Below, piece by piece: positions 1-7,682 of a DNA stretch of 8,571 nucleotides. The DNA comes from an uncultured Cytophagaceae bacterium (GTDB lineage Bacteria; Bacteroidota; Bacteroidia; Cytophagales; Spirosomataceae). Location of the stretch: NCBI GenBank assembly GCA_903837305.1, contig CAILUB010000152.1, positions 1-8,571 on the forward strand. The letters are read 5' to 3'. Under the pieces are notes generated by a model. That model saw only the letters and a list, made by a program, of their open reading frames with translations, had not been told where the DNA came from and made no database searches. Each line of letters begins with the position of its first letter. Position 1 is the stretch's first letter. The position numbers and the translations under genes are program-made.

Positions 1-1
1 G

Positions 2-1690
2 CATAAAAACTCAAAAATGAAGGATTTAGGCAACAATAAAGAAGGTGACACCGAAGGTTCTGAACAATACAAATGGTGGAACAGTGAAACCCAGTCTAAC
101 TGGTGGGATGGGTACATTAGAAATGTTATTCTTTTAAATGATAAGGCGGGCCTTAAAAAAGTAGAAAAGTATATTCAAGGGGTATTGAAAACACAAGATG
201 AAGATGGATACATTGGTATTTATGATCAAGAGTTGAGGTATAAATTCAATACGGAAAATGGAGAATTATGGTCGAAGGCAACGATGTATAGAGGGCTTTT
301 GGCATACTATGAATATTCTAAGGATAAAACAGTATGGAAAGCGATCGAGAAAGCGGTTCATAATGTCATGACAAATTATCCCATCTATAAGTCAAGCCCC
401 TTTTCATCCGGAAAAGAATTCAACGGAGGAGTTTCCCACGGCTTGACATTTACAGATGTCCTCGATAAAATGTATCAAATTACTGGAAATAAAAAATACA
501 CCGATTACGCCTTATTTCTGTACCAAGATTTTAGCAAAACGTATCAGTCAGAAAAGGACGTCCAACTAGCGTCTATTTTAAATCCGACCTACAAATTATC
601 CAGCCATGGCGTTCATACCTATGAGCATTTACGCCCCTTAATTGTAGCGGCGTACGCCTCTTATAACAAAGAAATTAAATCTGCTCTAGCAATCTACCTA
701 CACAGAATAGAGAAGACGACTACTCCTACTGGTGGTGCCACAGGCGATGAGTGGATTTCCGGAAGATATGCGAATGCGACTAACACCGGATATGAGTATT
801 GCTCCTTACACGAATTAATGGATAGCTACACGGTATTGTTTCAAAAACAAGGTAATCCCCAAACCGCAGAAGCGATTGAAACCATTTTTTACAACGCCGC
901 ACAAGGTTCCAGAAACCCTATTTATTCCTGTATTGCCTATCTAAAAACAGATAATTCGTTTGAAATGTTAGGCACTAGAAATGGGGAAGAGGAGTCAAAT
1001 AGAAAGCAAACTAGATACAAATACTCTCCGGCTCATCAAGATGCTGCAGTTTGTTGTAATCCTAATGCAGGAAGAATCACCCCGTATTTTTTAGAAAAAG
1101 CGTGGCTGAAAGAAAATGCGAACACGTTAGTCAATGTGCTTTTAATGCCAAATATCCTTCAAACAACCGTAAATAATCAGAGCGTAACAATAGAAGCCAT
1201 AACTGAGTATCCTTTTCAAAATTCTTTTGCTTTTAAAATTTCAAACCCGGGCAATGCTTCTTTCAAAATCAAGATTAGAAAACCTGAATGGGCGACGGAG
1301 ATAAATACGAAAGAGAAATATACACTTGAAAATGGCTTCTTAGTTTTCGACAGGTCATTTGCAAAAGAGGACGTAATTGAAATGGCATTTAAGGCTGAGG
1401 TTCAAATAAAAGAAGATTTAAATAAGGAAAAATATGTTCGCTACGGAGCACTATTTTATGCAAAACCAATAGATGCTATGGAGGTAAAGGGTAAATCGTA
1501 TTATCCTAATTTTGATGATATCCTGTATAAGCCTACAGAAACCACTCGGTTTAAATTCGTAGAAGCGAACAAAGCAACTTTCAAGAATGGCCAAATCACC
1601 ATGAATGCCATAAACCAATCCACGAATCTACTACAGAATATCACCTTAATTCCATTCAATAAAACCATCTTAAGACAAACCAGTTTTTAA
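2..1690 (+). CDS. GH127-type (DUF1680) glycosidase, beta-L-arabinofuranosidase-like, 5'-truncated by the window edge
   Basis: The frame is open to the left edge. The first ATG (17) has no signal peptide after it and the protein begins part-way into the fold, so the true start is probably upstream; ATG 17 is an internal Met by inference. Counting from that Met (557 residues), the (alpha/alpha)6-barrel part covers about 15-365 and a beta-sandwich-like part about 370-557. Family signatures: WWDG (29-32), DEDGYIG (61-67), TGGATGDEW (238-246, E245 the likely acid/base), EYC (E260, C262) and a Cys pair (C346, C347). E-x-C plus the Cys pair match the zinc-held cysteine nucleophile site known from GH127 HypBA1, so catalysis looks intact. 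Characterised relatives release beta-L-arabinofuranose from plant glycans or glycoproteins; the exact substrate here is unproven and a related family such as GH146 is possible. It ends 11 bases before the GH13 gene, suggesting one operon. Export is likely, but the N-terminus is not visible. Confidence 0.85.
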   Translation, partial: HKNSKMKDLGNNKEGDTEGSEQYKWWNSETQSNWWDGYIRNVILLNDKAGLKKVEKYIQGVLKTQDEDGYIGIYDQELRYKFNTENGELWSKATMYRGLLAYYEYSKDKTVWKAIEKAVHNVMTNYPIYKSSPFSSGKEFNGGVSHGLTFTDVLDKMYQITGNKKYTDYALFLYQDFSKTYQSEKDVQLASILNPTYKLSSHGVHTYEHLRPLIVAAYASYNKEIKSALAIYLHRIEKTTTPTGGATGDEWISGRYANATNTGYEYCSLHELMDSYTVLFQKQGNPQTAEAIETIFYNAAQGSRNPIYSCIAYLKTDNSFEMLGTRNGEEESNRKQTRYKYSPAHQDAAVCCNPNAGRITPYFLEKAWLKENANTLVNVLLMPNILQTTVNNQSVTIEAITEYPFQNSFAFKISNPGNASFKIKIRKPEWATEINTKEKYTLENGFLVFDRSFAKEDVIEMAFKAEVQIKEDLNKEKYVRYGALFYAKPIDAMEVKGKSYYPNFDDILYKPTETTRFKFVEANKATFKNGQITMNAINQSTNLLQNITLIPFNKTILRQTSF

Positions 1691-1701
1691 TCCTCTTGCA
1701 A

Positions 1702-3246
1702 ATGAAAAAATACCTTCAATTGTGCCTTTTATTGGCAATAAGCAACCTTATTTGGGCACAAACTACTCAACCAAAGATCACTAAAGGAGAAGTAATCTAC
1801 CATGTTTTTCAGCGAAGTTTTTATGATAGCAATGGAGATAATAATGGGGATTTAAATGGATTGCGTTTAAAATTAGATTACCTCCAAGACCTTGGGGTTA
1901 CGTCCATCTTGCTCTTACCTCTTTACGAAGCGGATTGTTATCACAATTATTTTGCGAGTGACTTTGAGAAAATAGATCCAGAATTTGGGACGATGAAGGA
2001 CTACATTGAATTAGTCAAAGACATTCACAAAAGAGGGATGAAGGTCTACATGGATATGGAAACTCAATATGTTACATCAGAACATTTGTGGTGGAAGGAT
2101 GCCGTAGGAAATCTTAATTCAAAATACAGTGACTATATTTTGTTTGATGATGAGAAGCATCAAGTACCTTCCACTATGGTTTTTGATCTAAAGGAATTAA
2201 AAGGTTTTGATGGTAAAATAATCAAGGCGACCACGGTAAACTTAAAGAGTCCTAAAGTATTAGATTATAATATTAAACTGTTTTCCTATTTCATTGACCC
2301 TAATCAGGATGGCAAGTTCAATGATGGCGTGGATGGATTTAGATTAGATCATGCCATGGATCATTTAGATGCTAAGCCTAAGCTTACCAATCTTTTCACT
2401 GAATTTTGGAAGCCATTAATAGCAGAAATCAAAAAAGTAAATCCTAAAATTACCATTGTGGCAGAGCAAGCAGATTGGAATGACTATGGATTCGAATATT
2501 TCGAAAAAGCGACGGTGGATAGGATGTTTGGGTTCGGATTAAAGACGGCTATTTTATCTTTTGACAAACAGCAATTAATCCAGAATGCAGCTATTATCTT
2601 GAATAAAACACCTAAAGGGAAAGAGCAACTTATTTTCATTGAAAACCACGATCTAAATCGATTTGCTTCTTTAGTGCCGAATGTAGAGAAACAAAAAGTT
2701 GCTGCAGCCTTGATGTTTCTTATCGGGGGAATACCTTCTATTTATTATGGACAAGAGATAGGCATGCAAGGTAAAGTAAATTCCTATGGCGGAACGGATG
2801 GGAATGATATTGGTCTGCGAGAAGCCTTTGACTGGTATCAAACAGGGGAAGGGGAAGGAATGTCATTTTGGTATAAAAACACTGGAAATTGGTGGACAAA
2901 TGCAAATCTGAAACCGAATGATGGGATTTCGTTAGAAGAACAAATGAAGGACCCTACTTCATTGTTTAATTATTACAAGCAGGTGATAAAATTGAAGCAA
3001 GGCTATAGCGCTTTTGTTCATGGCAAGCACGAAAATGTGTCCAATGCTAATAACCAGGTGTATAGTTTTCACAGAATTGAAGGGGATAATACGATGTTAG
3101 TGTCCGTTAATTTATCTGATCAAACGCAAGAGTTCGTCTATGATGATTTTCGCCGCGCGACCCCTAATTTGATGGACAAAAGCCAATATTTGCAACGCAA
3201 AAATACCTTGAAACCCTATCAAGTTTCAGTCTGGAAAATTAAGTAA
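1702..3246 (+). CDS. Secreted GH13 alpha-amylase-family glycoside hydrolase
   Basis: This is a 514-residue enzyme predicted to act on alpha-glucosidic bonds in starch-like or malto-oligosaccharide substrates. I chose the ATG at 1702 over an in-frame TTG at 1696 because it starts directly with a signal peptide (MKKYLQLCLLLAISNLIWA, likely cut before Q20). No lipobox Cys is present, so the product is periplasmic or released. The (beta/alpha)8 barrel spans about 28-415. It has a calcium-type loop DSNGDNNGD (42-50), region II GFRLD with Arg214 and nucleophile Asp216, region III VAEQ with acid/base Glu255, and region IV ENHD with His316 and Asp317. A C-terminal beta-domain follows to 514. A second Asp-rich loop, DPNQDGKFNDG (199-209), resembles a calcium site. 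Region I is unusual: Asp118 is present, but the usual Asn-His reads Gln122-Tyr123. The 11-base gap after the GH127 gene supports co-transcription. Subfamily and precise specificity cannot be assigned by eye. Confidence 0.93.
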   Translation: MKKYLQLCLLLAISNLIWAQTTQPKITKGEVIYHVFQRSFYDSNGDNNGDLNGLRLKLDYLQDLGVTSILLLPLYEADCYHNYFASDFEKIDPEFGTMKDYIELVKDIHKRGMKVYMDMETQYVTSEHLWWKDAVGNLNSKYSDYILFDDEKHQVPSTMVFDLKELKGFDGKIIKATTVNLKSPKVLDYNIKLFSYFIDPNQDGKFNDGVDGFRLDHAMDHLDAKPKLTNLFTEFWKPLIAEIKKVNPKITIVAEQADWNDYGFEYFEKATVDRMFGFGLKTAILSFDKQQLIQNAAIILNKTPKGKEQLIFIENHDLNRFASLVPNVEKQKVAAALMFLIGGIPSIYYGQEIGMQGKVNSYGGTDGNDIGLREAFDWYQTGEGEGMSFWYKNTGNWWTNANLKPNDGISLEEQMKDPTSLFNYYKQVIKLKQGYSAFVHGKHENVSNANNQVYSFHRIEGDNTMLVSVNLSDQTQEFVYDDFRRATPNLMDKSQYLQRKNTLKPYQVSVWKIK

Positions 3247-3282
3247 TGAACTCGCCCATAGCGCGCAAACACCGAGATAGAT

Positions 3283-3313
3283 TGGGGGTAATGGATCAGT
3301 TAAATTACCCCCA
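3283..3313. terminator. Perfect inverted repeat at the convergent gene junction, candidate bidirectional terminator
   Basis: TGGGGGTAAT (3283-3292) and ATTACCCCCA (3304-3313) form a perfect 10-bp stem around an 11-base loop. It lies between the GH13 and kbl stops, with the right arm inside the last codons of kbl and the kbl stop in the loop. Both converging transcripts would fold the hairpin near their 3' ends. No clear U-tract follows on either strand, so it is not a textbook intrinsic terminator. It could also act as an RNA-stabilising 3' hairpin. Confidence 0.5.
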
Positions 3314-4493
3314 GTTCCTTACCCACACTGGTGAAGGAGGCAATCGCGTGATCTAATTGTTCACTTGTATGTCCTGCAGATATTTGTACACGAATTCTTG
3401 CTTGACCTTTTGCCACCACTGGATAGTAAAAACCAATTACGTAAATCCCTTTTTCTAAGAGTTTTTCCGCCATTTTTTGGGAGATAACCGCATCGTATAA
3501 CATGATCGGGATGATCGGGTGTTCGCCTGGCTTTATATCGAAACCTGCGGCCACAATTCGCTCTCTGAAATACGCCGTATTTTCCTCCAGCTTATCGCGC
3601 AATTCTGTTGTCTTAGACAAGATATCAAAAACAGCTATGGATGCACCAGTAATGGATGGCGCTAAGGTATTTGAAAATAAATAAGGTCTAGATCGCTGTC
3701 TTAATAGGTCAATGATTTCCTTGCGGCCAGAGGTAAACCCTCCTGATGCTCCGCCTAACGCCTTGCCTAGGGTACCCGTAATGATATCAATTTTACCCAT
3801 CACCCCTTTTTGTTCGTGCACCCCACGTCCCGTCTTTCCCATAAAGCCGGAGGAATGACATTCGTCAATCATAATCAGGGCTTCATATTTTTCAGCTAAG
3901 GCGACGATTTTATCCAATTGTGCAATGGTGCCATCCATCGAAAAAACGCTGTCTGTGACAATCATTTTTTGTACAGCCCCATCCGCCACCGCTTGCTTTA
4001 ATTTAGCCTCTAGATCGTCCATCGAATTATGCTCATATCGGTAGCGCATCGACTTACATAAACGGATGCCATCGATGATGGAGGCATGGTTCAATGCATC
4101 AGAAATGATCGCATCTTTTTCTCCTAAAAGCGGCTCAAATACTCCCCCGTTTGCATCAAATGCAGCGGCATATAGAATCGTATCTTCAGTCCCTAAAAAG
4201 GCAGATATTTTTTCTTCTAAGGTTTTGTGAATATCCTGTGTTCCACAAATAAATCGAACTGACGATAGCCCAAATCCATGGGTATCAATTGCGTCTTTTG
4301 CGGCTTGAATTACGGCAGGATGAGAAGAAAGGCCTAAGTAGTTATTCGCACAAAAATTATACACTTTTTGACCGCCTTGAATGGTAATTTCGGCAGATTG
4401 TGGCGAGGTAATGACACGCTCTTTTTTGTATAACCCAGCTTCCTTGATGGAATCAATTTCTTTCGTGATGAAGGACTTGTATTGTTCGTACAT
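3300..4493 (-). CDS. kbl: Glycine C-acetyltransferase (2-amino-3-ketobutyrate CoA ligase)
   Basis: A cytoplasmic PLP enzyme of the alpha-oxoamine synthase family that converts 2-amino-3-ketobutyrate plus CoA to glycine and acetyl-CoA, the second step of threonine breakdown. Its 397 residues match the roughly 398 of E. coli Kbl, and the known active-site positions align without offset: Asn50 (FCANNYLG), Ser185, Asp210 and His213 (DECHSSG), PLP-binding Lys244 (GTLGKALGG) and Arg368. The segment SVRFICGTQ (78-86) is also typical of KBL. Paralogues such as BioF, HemA and serine palmitoyltransferase share the fold, but this length, these motifs and the neighbour favour KBL. The start ATG lies 7 bases after the stop of the threonine dehydrogenase gene, so the two are almost certainly co-transcribed; no Shine-Dalgarno is visible. 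The 3' end overlaps an inverted repeat. Nothing appears truncated or missing. Confidence 0.96.
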   Translation of the reverse strand: MYEQYKSFITKEIDSIKEAGLYKKERVITSPQSAEITIQGGQKVYNFCANNYLGLSSHPAVIQAAKDAIDTHGFGLSSVRFICGTQDIHKTLEEKISAFLGTEDTILYAAAFDANGGVFEPLLGEKDAIISDALNHASIIDGIRLCKSMRYRYEHNSMDDLEAKLKQAVADGAVQKMIVTDSVFSMDGTIAQLDKIVALAEKYEALIMIDECHSSGFMGKTGRGVHEQKGVMGKIDIITGTLGKALGGASGGFTSGRKEIIDLLRQRSRPYLFSNTLAPSITGASIAVFDILSKTTELRDKLEENTAYFRERIVAAGFDIKPGEHPIIPIMLYDAVISQKMAEKLLEKGIYVIGFYYPVVAKGQARIRVQISAGHTSEQLDHAIASFTSVGKELGVI

Positions 4494-4500
4494 AGCTCGT

Positions 4501-5448
4501 TTACTTTAAATGTTGTGGTAGTTTAGAGATAATTTCAGCGGTCATTTCAGTTAAGCCAAACGAGGCTTTCCAACCCCAGTCGTTTCTAGCGCAGTCATCA
4601 TTAATACTCGATGGCCACGAATCTGCAATTTTTTGTCTGAAATCTGGTGCGTAATTAATGCTAAATTCTGGATAGTGAGCACGAATGCTTTCCGCTATTT
4701 CTTGCGGAGAAAAACTCATTCCAGCTAGATTATAACTAGTTCTGATTTGGATGTTAGATGCTGGAGCGGCCATTAATTGTAAGGTAGCTTGCACAGCATC
4801 CTCCATGTACATCATGGGTAGGGCCGTGTCTTCTTGTAGGAAGCAGCTAAAGTGCTCCTTGTTTATGGCTTTGTAATAAATGTCAACAGCATAATCGGTT
4901 GTGCCACCACCGGGCAATGATTTATAGCCTATTAGTCCTGGGAAACGTAGACTTCGCACGTCTACACCATAGGTGTTGAAATAATATTCACACCAATGCT
5001 CGCCGGCTAATTTAGAGATACCATACACTGTGGTGGGATTTTTAAAGGCGTCTTGCGGGGTGTTGGTTTTAGGGGAATTGGGGCCAAAAACAGCAATGGA
5101 ACTAGGCCAAAACACTTTATCCAGCTTACATTCTTTCGCTAATTCTAATACATTTAACAAACCTCGCATGTTAATATCCCAGGCCTGAACGGGATTTTTT
5201 TCTCCATTAGCAGAAAGAATCGCAGCTAAATGATAGACCTGCGTAATCTTTTCTTCTTGTATCAAATGCGCGATTGCGTCTTTGTCTAATACATCAAGGG
5301 TTTGAAAGCGGCAGTAGTCAAATGTAGATTTTACACTTTCTTGAAAATCTGTTGCAATGACCGCATCGCTACCGTATGTATTGACTAAGGCTTTGGTGAG
5401 CTCAGATCCTAGTTGACCGCCAGCACCAATCACCAATAGTTTATTCAT
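4501..5448 (-). CDS. tdh: L-threonine 3-dehydrogenase, short-chain (SDR, epimerase-like) type
   Basis: Predicted to oxidise L-threonine with NAD+ to 2-amino-3-ketobutyrate, which KBL then cleaves. The 315-residue protein is an extended SDR: it starts directly with the Rossmann motif GAGGQLG (8-14, G8xxG11xxG14), has Asp34 at the end of beta-2 for NAD preference, HLAAILS (73-79), the catalytic Ser in PSS (115-117), and YGISK with Tyr142 and Lys146. RFPGLIG (168-174) and GGGTTDYAVDIYY (180-192) resemble the SDR-type threonine dehydrogenases known from bacteria, archaea and animals. These are unrelated to the zinc-dependent MDR enzyme of E. coli. By motif alone it could be another NAD-dependent epimerase, but the overall sequence and its place 7 bases upstream of kbl make TDH the strong call. 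There is no signal peptide, so it is cytoplasmic. A candidate promoter lies in the 63-base gap upstream. Confidence 0.94.
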   Translation of the reverse strand: MNKLLVIGAGGQLGSELTKALVNTYGSDAVIATDFQESVKSTFDYCRFQTLDVLDKDAIAHLIQEEKITQVYHLAAILSANGEKNPVQAWDINMRGLLNVLELAKECKLDKVFWPSSIAVFGPNSPKTNTPQDAFKNPTTVYGISKLAGEHWCEYYFNTYGVDVRSLRFPGLIGYKSLPGGGTTDYAVDIYYKAINKEHFSCFLQEDTALPMMYMEDAVQATLQLMAAPASNIQIRTSYNLAGMSFSPQEIAESIRAHYPEFSINYAPDFRQKIADSWPSSINDDCARNDWGWKASFGLTEMTAEIISKLPQHLK

Positions 5449-5474
5449 TTATAGTTTGTTTGTTGATAAGTGTA

Positions 5475-5508
5475 TAAAATTACCAATGTTGAGCGATTTA
5501 TTAACAAA
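5475..5508 (-). promoter_or_regulatory. Candidate Bacteroidota-type promoter for tdh-kbl
   Basis: On the minus strand TTTG (5508-5505) is followed after 22 bases by TAATTTTA (5482-5475), one base away from the Bacteroidota -7 consensus TAnnTTTG. The -7 element ends 26 bases before the tdh ATG. It would let tdh-kbl be expressed separately from the DinB and GH20 genes upstream. The region is AT-rich, so a chance match is possible. Confidence 0.35.
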
Positions 5509-5511
5509 TCT

Positions 5512-6024
5512 TCAACCCCTTATTTGCTTTTCATGGTGTTTTACATGATAAAGGGTAAAGTAAAGCATTTCTCGCAAGGTGAGTTTTCCTAATAATGGAT
5601 GTGGTAAAACATAGTAATCGAGGTTCTCTTCAGAAATCTTTTCAATGTATAAACATAAATGTAAGACTTCTTTTTTTAGGTTTTCTTTTAATTTTTGGCC
5701 CTTTTTCAGGTCAACCTTTTTAGGAACAAATGGCCCCGAGGCTTTACCTCCGTTTTCTAATCTAGCCTGATATCGTTCTATTAACGCATCATAGCTTCTC
5801 CCTTCTCTGTTCGATTTCCCCCAAACAAGCTTTAATAAGAACTTAGGCAAACGGAATCCCAATCCTACGGGTTTGACAGAAAGATAAATGTGCTCTAGCT
5901 GTTGGCCTGCCGTCCATTTTTCGTTTCTGCTTACACTAAATTCTTCCGTTGAAAGTTGATCTACACAGGCTATAAATTCCTGGTGATTTTCAGTCAGCTT
6001 TTTAATAAGGGTATGCTTATCCAT
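5512..6024 (-). CDS. DinB-superfamily protein, putative metal-dependent helical-bundle enzyme
   Basis: A 170-residue soluble protein without a signal peptide, the usual length for the DinB/YfiT four-helix-bundle superfamily. The metal-binding His triad typical of the superfamily can be picked out: His45 in helix 2 (GQQLEHIYLS, 40-49) and His160 with His163/His164 in the last helix (YHVKHHEKQI, 159-168). WTAGQQLEHI (37-46) is the family's N-terminal hallmark. A Lys-rich loop (about 100-120) sits mid-protein. Superfamily members include thiol transferases (bacillithiol or mycothiol dependent) and many uncharacterised proteins; the name comes from a DNA-damage-induced Bacillus gene and does not imply a polymerase. 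The substrate here is unknown. It starts 16 bases after the GH20 stop and ends 63 bases before tdh, so it is likely co-transcribed with GH20. No damage-responsive operator was recognised. Confidence 0.85.
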   Translation of the reverse strand: MDKHTLIKKLTENHQEFIACVDQLSTEEFSVSRNEKWTAGQQLEHIYLSVKPVGLGFRLPKFLLKLVWGKSNREGRSYDALIERYQARLENGGKASGPFVPKKVDLKKGQKLKENLKKEVLHLCLYIEKISEENLDYYVLPHPLLGKLTLREMLYFTLYHVKHHEKQIRG

Positions 6025-6040
6025 GCTATTAATCTATAAA

Positions 6041-7630
6041 TTAGGGCTGCGCTAAAAAAGCTTTCGAGTAGTTGATTTTCTGTGCATCCATGGCTGGCAA
6101 ATGGCCTGTCAAGCGCTTTTTAAAATCAGCATAATTTTTGGATTCTTTCGCCGACCACGCTATTTCAGAAAGCGCTAAAGCACGGGGATAAGTCATGTAT
6201 TCAGCGTACGTAATATTGCTGATGTATTCCGTCCAAACATTCGCTTGGATTCCGACCACATGCTTCGCCTCCTCTGCCGTTAATTCAGGAAGATTCGGTT
6301 CAAATGAATAACTTTTACTCAATGGCAACAAGCCACCAATAGCCAGCGGCTCTGTTTTAGGATCCGCTTGGTAATAATCTAAATAGAAATACGAATTAGG
6401 GGACATCACCACATCGTGGTTTTGTTTCGCTGCTTCAATTCCCCCTTTTGTCCCACGCCATGACATGACCATCGCATTCGGAGAAATTCCCCCTTCTAAG
6501 ATTTCGTCCCAACCCAGTAGTTTTTTGCCTTTTGAAGTGACGAATTTATCAATTCTACGGATGAAATAACTCTGCAATTCATGCTCATCTTTTAAGCCCA
6601 GTTTCTTAATTAAATCTTGGCAGAATCGGCTTTCTTTCCATTGTGTTTTCGGGCATTCATCTCCACCTATATGAATATATTGGCCTGGAAAAAGAGCCAT
6701 CACCTCGGTTAATACGTCTTCCAAAAACGTAAAGGTTTCCTCCCGTGGAAATAGTACATCTTCCGAAACTCCCCACTTCGTTTTTACCTGGTAGAGCTTA
6801 TCGGCATTAGCCCCGAATTGCGGATATGCCGCCAAAACCGCCTGAGAATGGCCCGGCATTTCAATCTCAGGAATTACCTCAATGTATTTTTTCTTCGCAT
6901 AAGCGACGATGTCTTTCACCTCCTCTTGGGTGTAAAATCCGCCATGTGGTTTGCCGTCATATTTTTGGTCCCCATAATGGCCTAACATACTTTCTTTGCG
7001 CACAGAAGAAATCGAGGTCAACAACGGATACTTTTTGATTTCAATGCGCCAGCCTTGATCTTCTGTTAAATGCCAATGAAAAGTATTCATTTTGTATACC
7101 GCCATTAGATCGATGAAGCGCTTAACTGATGCCACGGGGAAGTAATAACGGCCTACATCTAACATCAATCCACGGTAGGAAAACCGGGGCTCATCTTTAA
7201 TCTGTACGTTTGGAATCGAAATACTTCCCGTTAAAGGCGACCCAGCATACACTTGTGCAGGCATTAATTGCAATAAAGTTTGCAAAGCATAAAAAGCGCC
7301 CTTGCCTGTTTTAGCTTGAATAGCAATTTTATTCGAACTAATCTGAAGCGTATATGCTTCCTCACCTAAGTTCGAATTCTGCGAAAATTGAATCACCGCC
7401 GATTTCGATGCTTTTACGCTGATAGGTAAAGAACTAAGCCCATGAAGATATTCTTGTAATAAATTCGCCACGGGAGCAAATTCGGAATGAGAAAAGCCAA
7501 TCGTGGTAGATTTTTTGACCACAAATTGACCCGTTTGGGGTAGCACTTCTTTGGGTAAAGGAATGAGGTTGTAGTTGTTTTGAGCTAATCCTGCGAACGA
7601 GACAAAAACGAGTAGAGCGAAAATTTTCAT
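6041..7630 (-). CDS. Secreted GH20 beta-N-acetylhexosaminidase
   Basis: A 529-residue exo-glycosidase predicted to remove terminal beta-linked N-acetylglucosamine or N-acetylgalactosamine from chitin oligomers, glycoconjugates or wall fragments. Residues 1-16 (MKIFALLVFVSFAGLA) form a signal peptide, probably cut before Q17, and no lipobox is seen. An N-terminal GH20b-type domain covers about 18-145. The catalytic (beta/alpha)8 domain runs from about 148 (FSYRGLMLDVGR, 150-161) to about 495. Motifs: FHWHLTEDQGWRIEI (184-198), PEIEMPGH (254-261), the catalytic pair Asp324-Glu325 in HIGGDECPK, and pocket Trp residues in LGWDEIL (372-378) and ANVWTEY (463-469). In this family the Asp positions the substrate N-acetyl group, which acts as nucleophile, and the Glu is the acid/base. 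All key residues are present. The start is fixed by the signal peptide and an in-frame stop at 7661-7663 upstream. It heads the minus-strand gene block. Confidence 0.95.
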   Translation of the reverse strand: MKIFALLVFVSFAGLAQNNYNLIPLPKEVLPQTGQFVVKKSTTIGFSHSEFAPVANLLQEYLHGLSSLPISVKASKSAVIQFSQNSNLGEEAYTLQISSNKIAIQAKTGKGAFYALQTLLQLMPAQVYAGSPLTGSISIPNVQIKDEPRFSYRGLMLDVGRYYFPVASVKRFIDLMAVYKMNTFHWHLTEDQGWRIEIKKYPLLTSISSVRKESMLGHYGDQKYDGKPHGGFYTQEEVKDIVAYAKKKYIEVIPEIEMPGHSQAVLAAYPQFGANADKLYQVKTKWGVSEDVLFPREETFTFLEDVLTEVMALFPGQYIHIGGDECPKTQWKESRFCQDLIKKLGLKDEHELQSYFIRRIDKFVTSKGKKLLGWDEILEGGISPNAMVMSWRGTKGGIEAAKQNHDVVMSPNSYFYLDYYQADPKTEPLAIGGLLPLSKSYSFEPNLPELTAEEAKHVVGIQANVWTEYISNITYAEYMTYPRALALSEIAWSAKESKNYADFKKRLTGHLPAMDAQKINYSKAFLAQP

Positions 7631-7665
7631 ACGAGATTGAATAGGTTTTGATGAATCAAATTAAC

Positions 7666-7673
7666 CAAAAATA
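7666..7673 (-). promoter_or_regulatory. Candidate -7 promoter element for the GH20 gene
   Basis: The minus strand reads TATTTTTG, an exact match to the Bacteroidota -7 consensus TAnnTTTG, 35 bases before the GH20 ATG. That leaves a short leader of about 30 bases. There is no TTG at the usual -33 spacing (CAG at 7695-7693), so the promoter would be weak or activator-assisted. Such short motifs occur by chance in AT-rich DNA. Confidence 0.4.
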
Positions 7674-7682
7674 GTTTACTAA

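Noticed and set aside
17..19. ATG at 17 as the true start of the GH127-type gene
   Set aside because: The frame is open to the window edge, no signal peptide follows, and the protein begins part-way into the catalytic domain, so the real start is probably outside.
1696..1701. TTG at 1696 as an earlier start for the GH13 gene
   Set aside because: It adds only two residues before ATG 1702, which itself opens a standard signal peptide.
3502..3684. 60-residue + strand open frame
   Set aside because: It lies wholly inside kbl on the opposite strand, has no family features, and kbl is unambiguous.
5495..5510. GATTT/AAATC hairpin just after the DinB stop as a terminator
   Set aside because: Only five AT-rich base pairs with no U-tract; too weak to support.
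6826..7038. 70-residue + strand open frame
   Set aside because: It is antisense to the conserved catalytic part of the GH20 gene and has low-complexity, non-protein-like composition.
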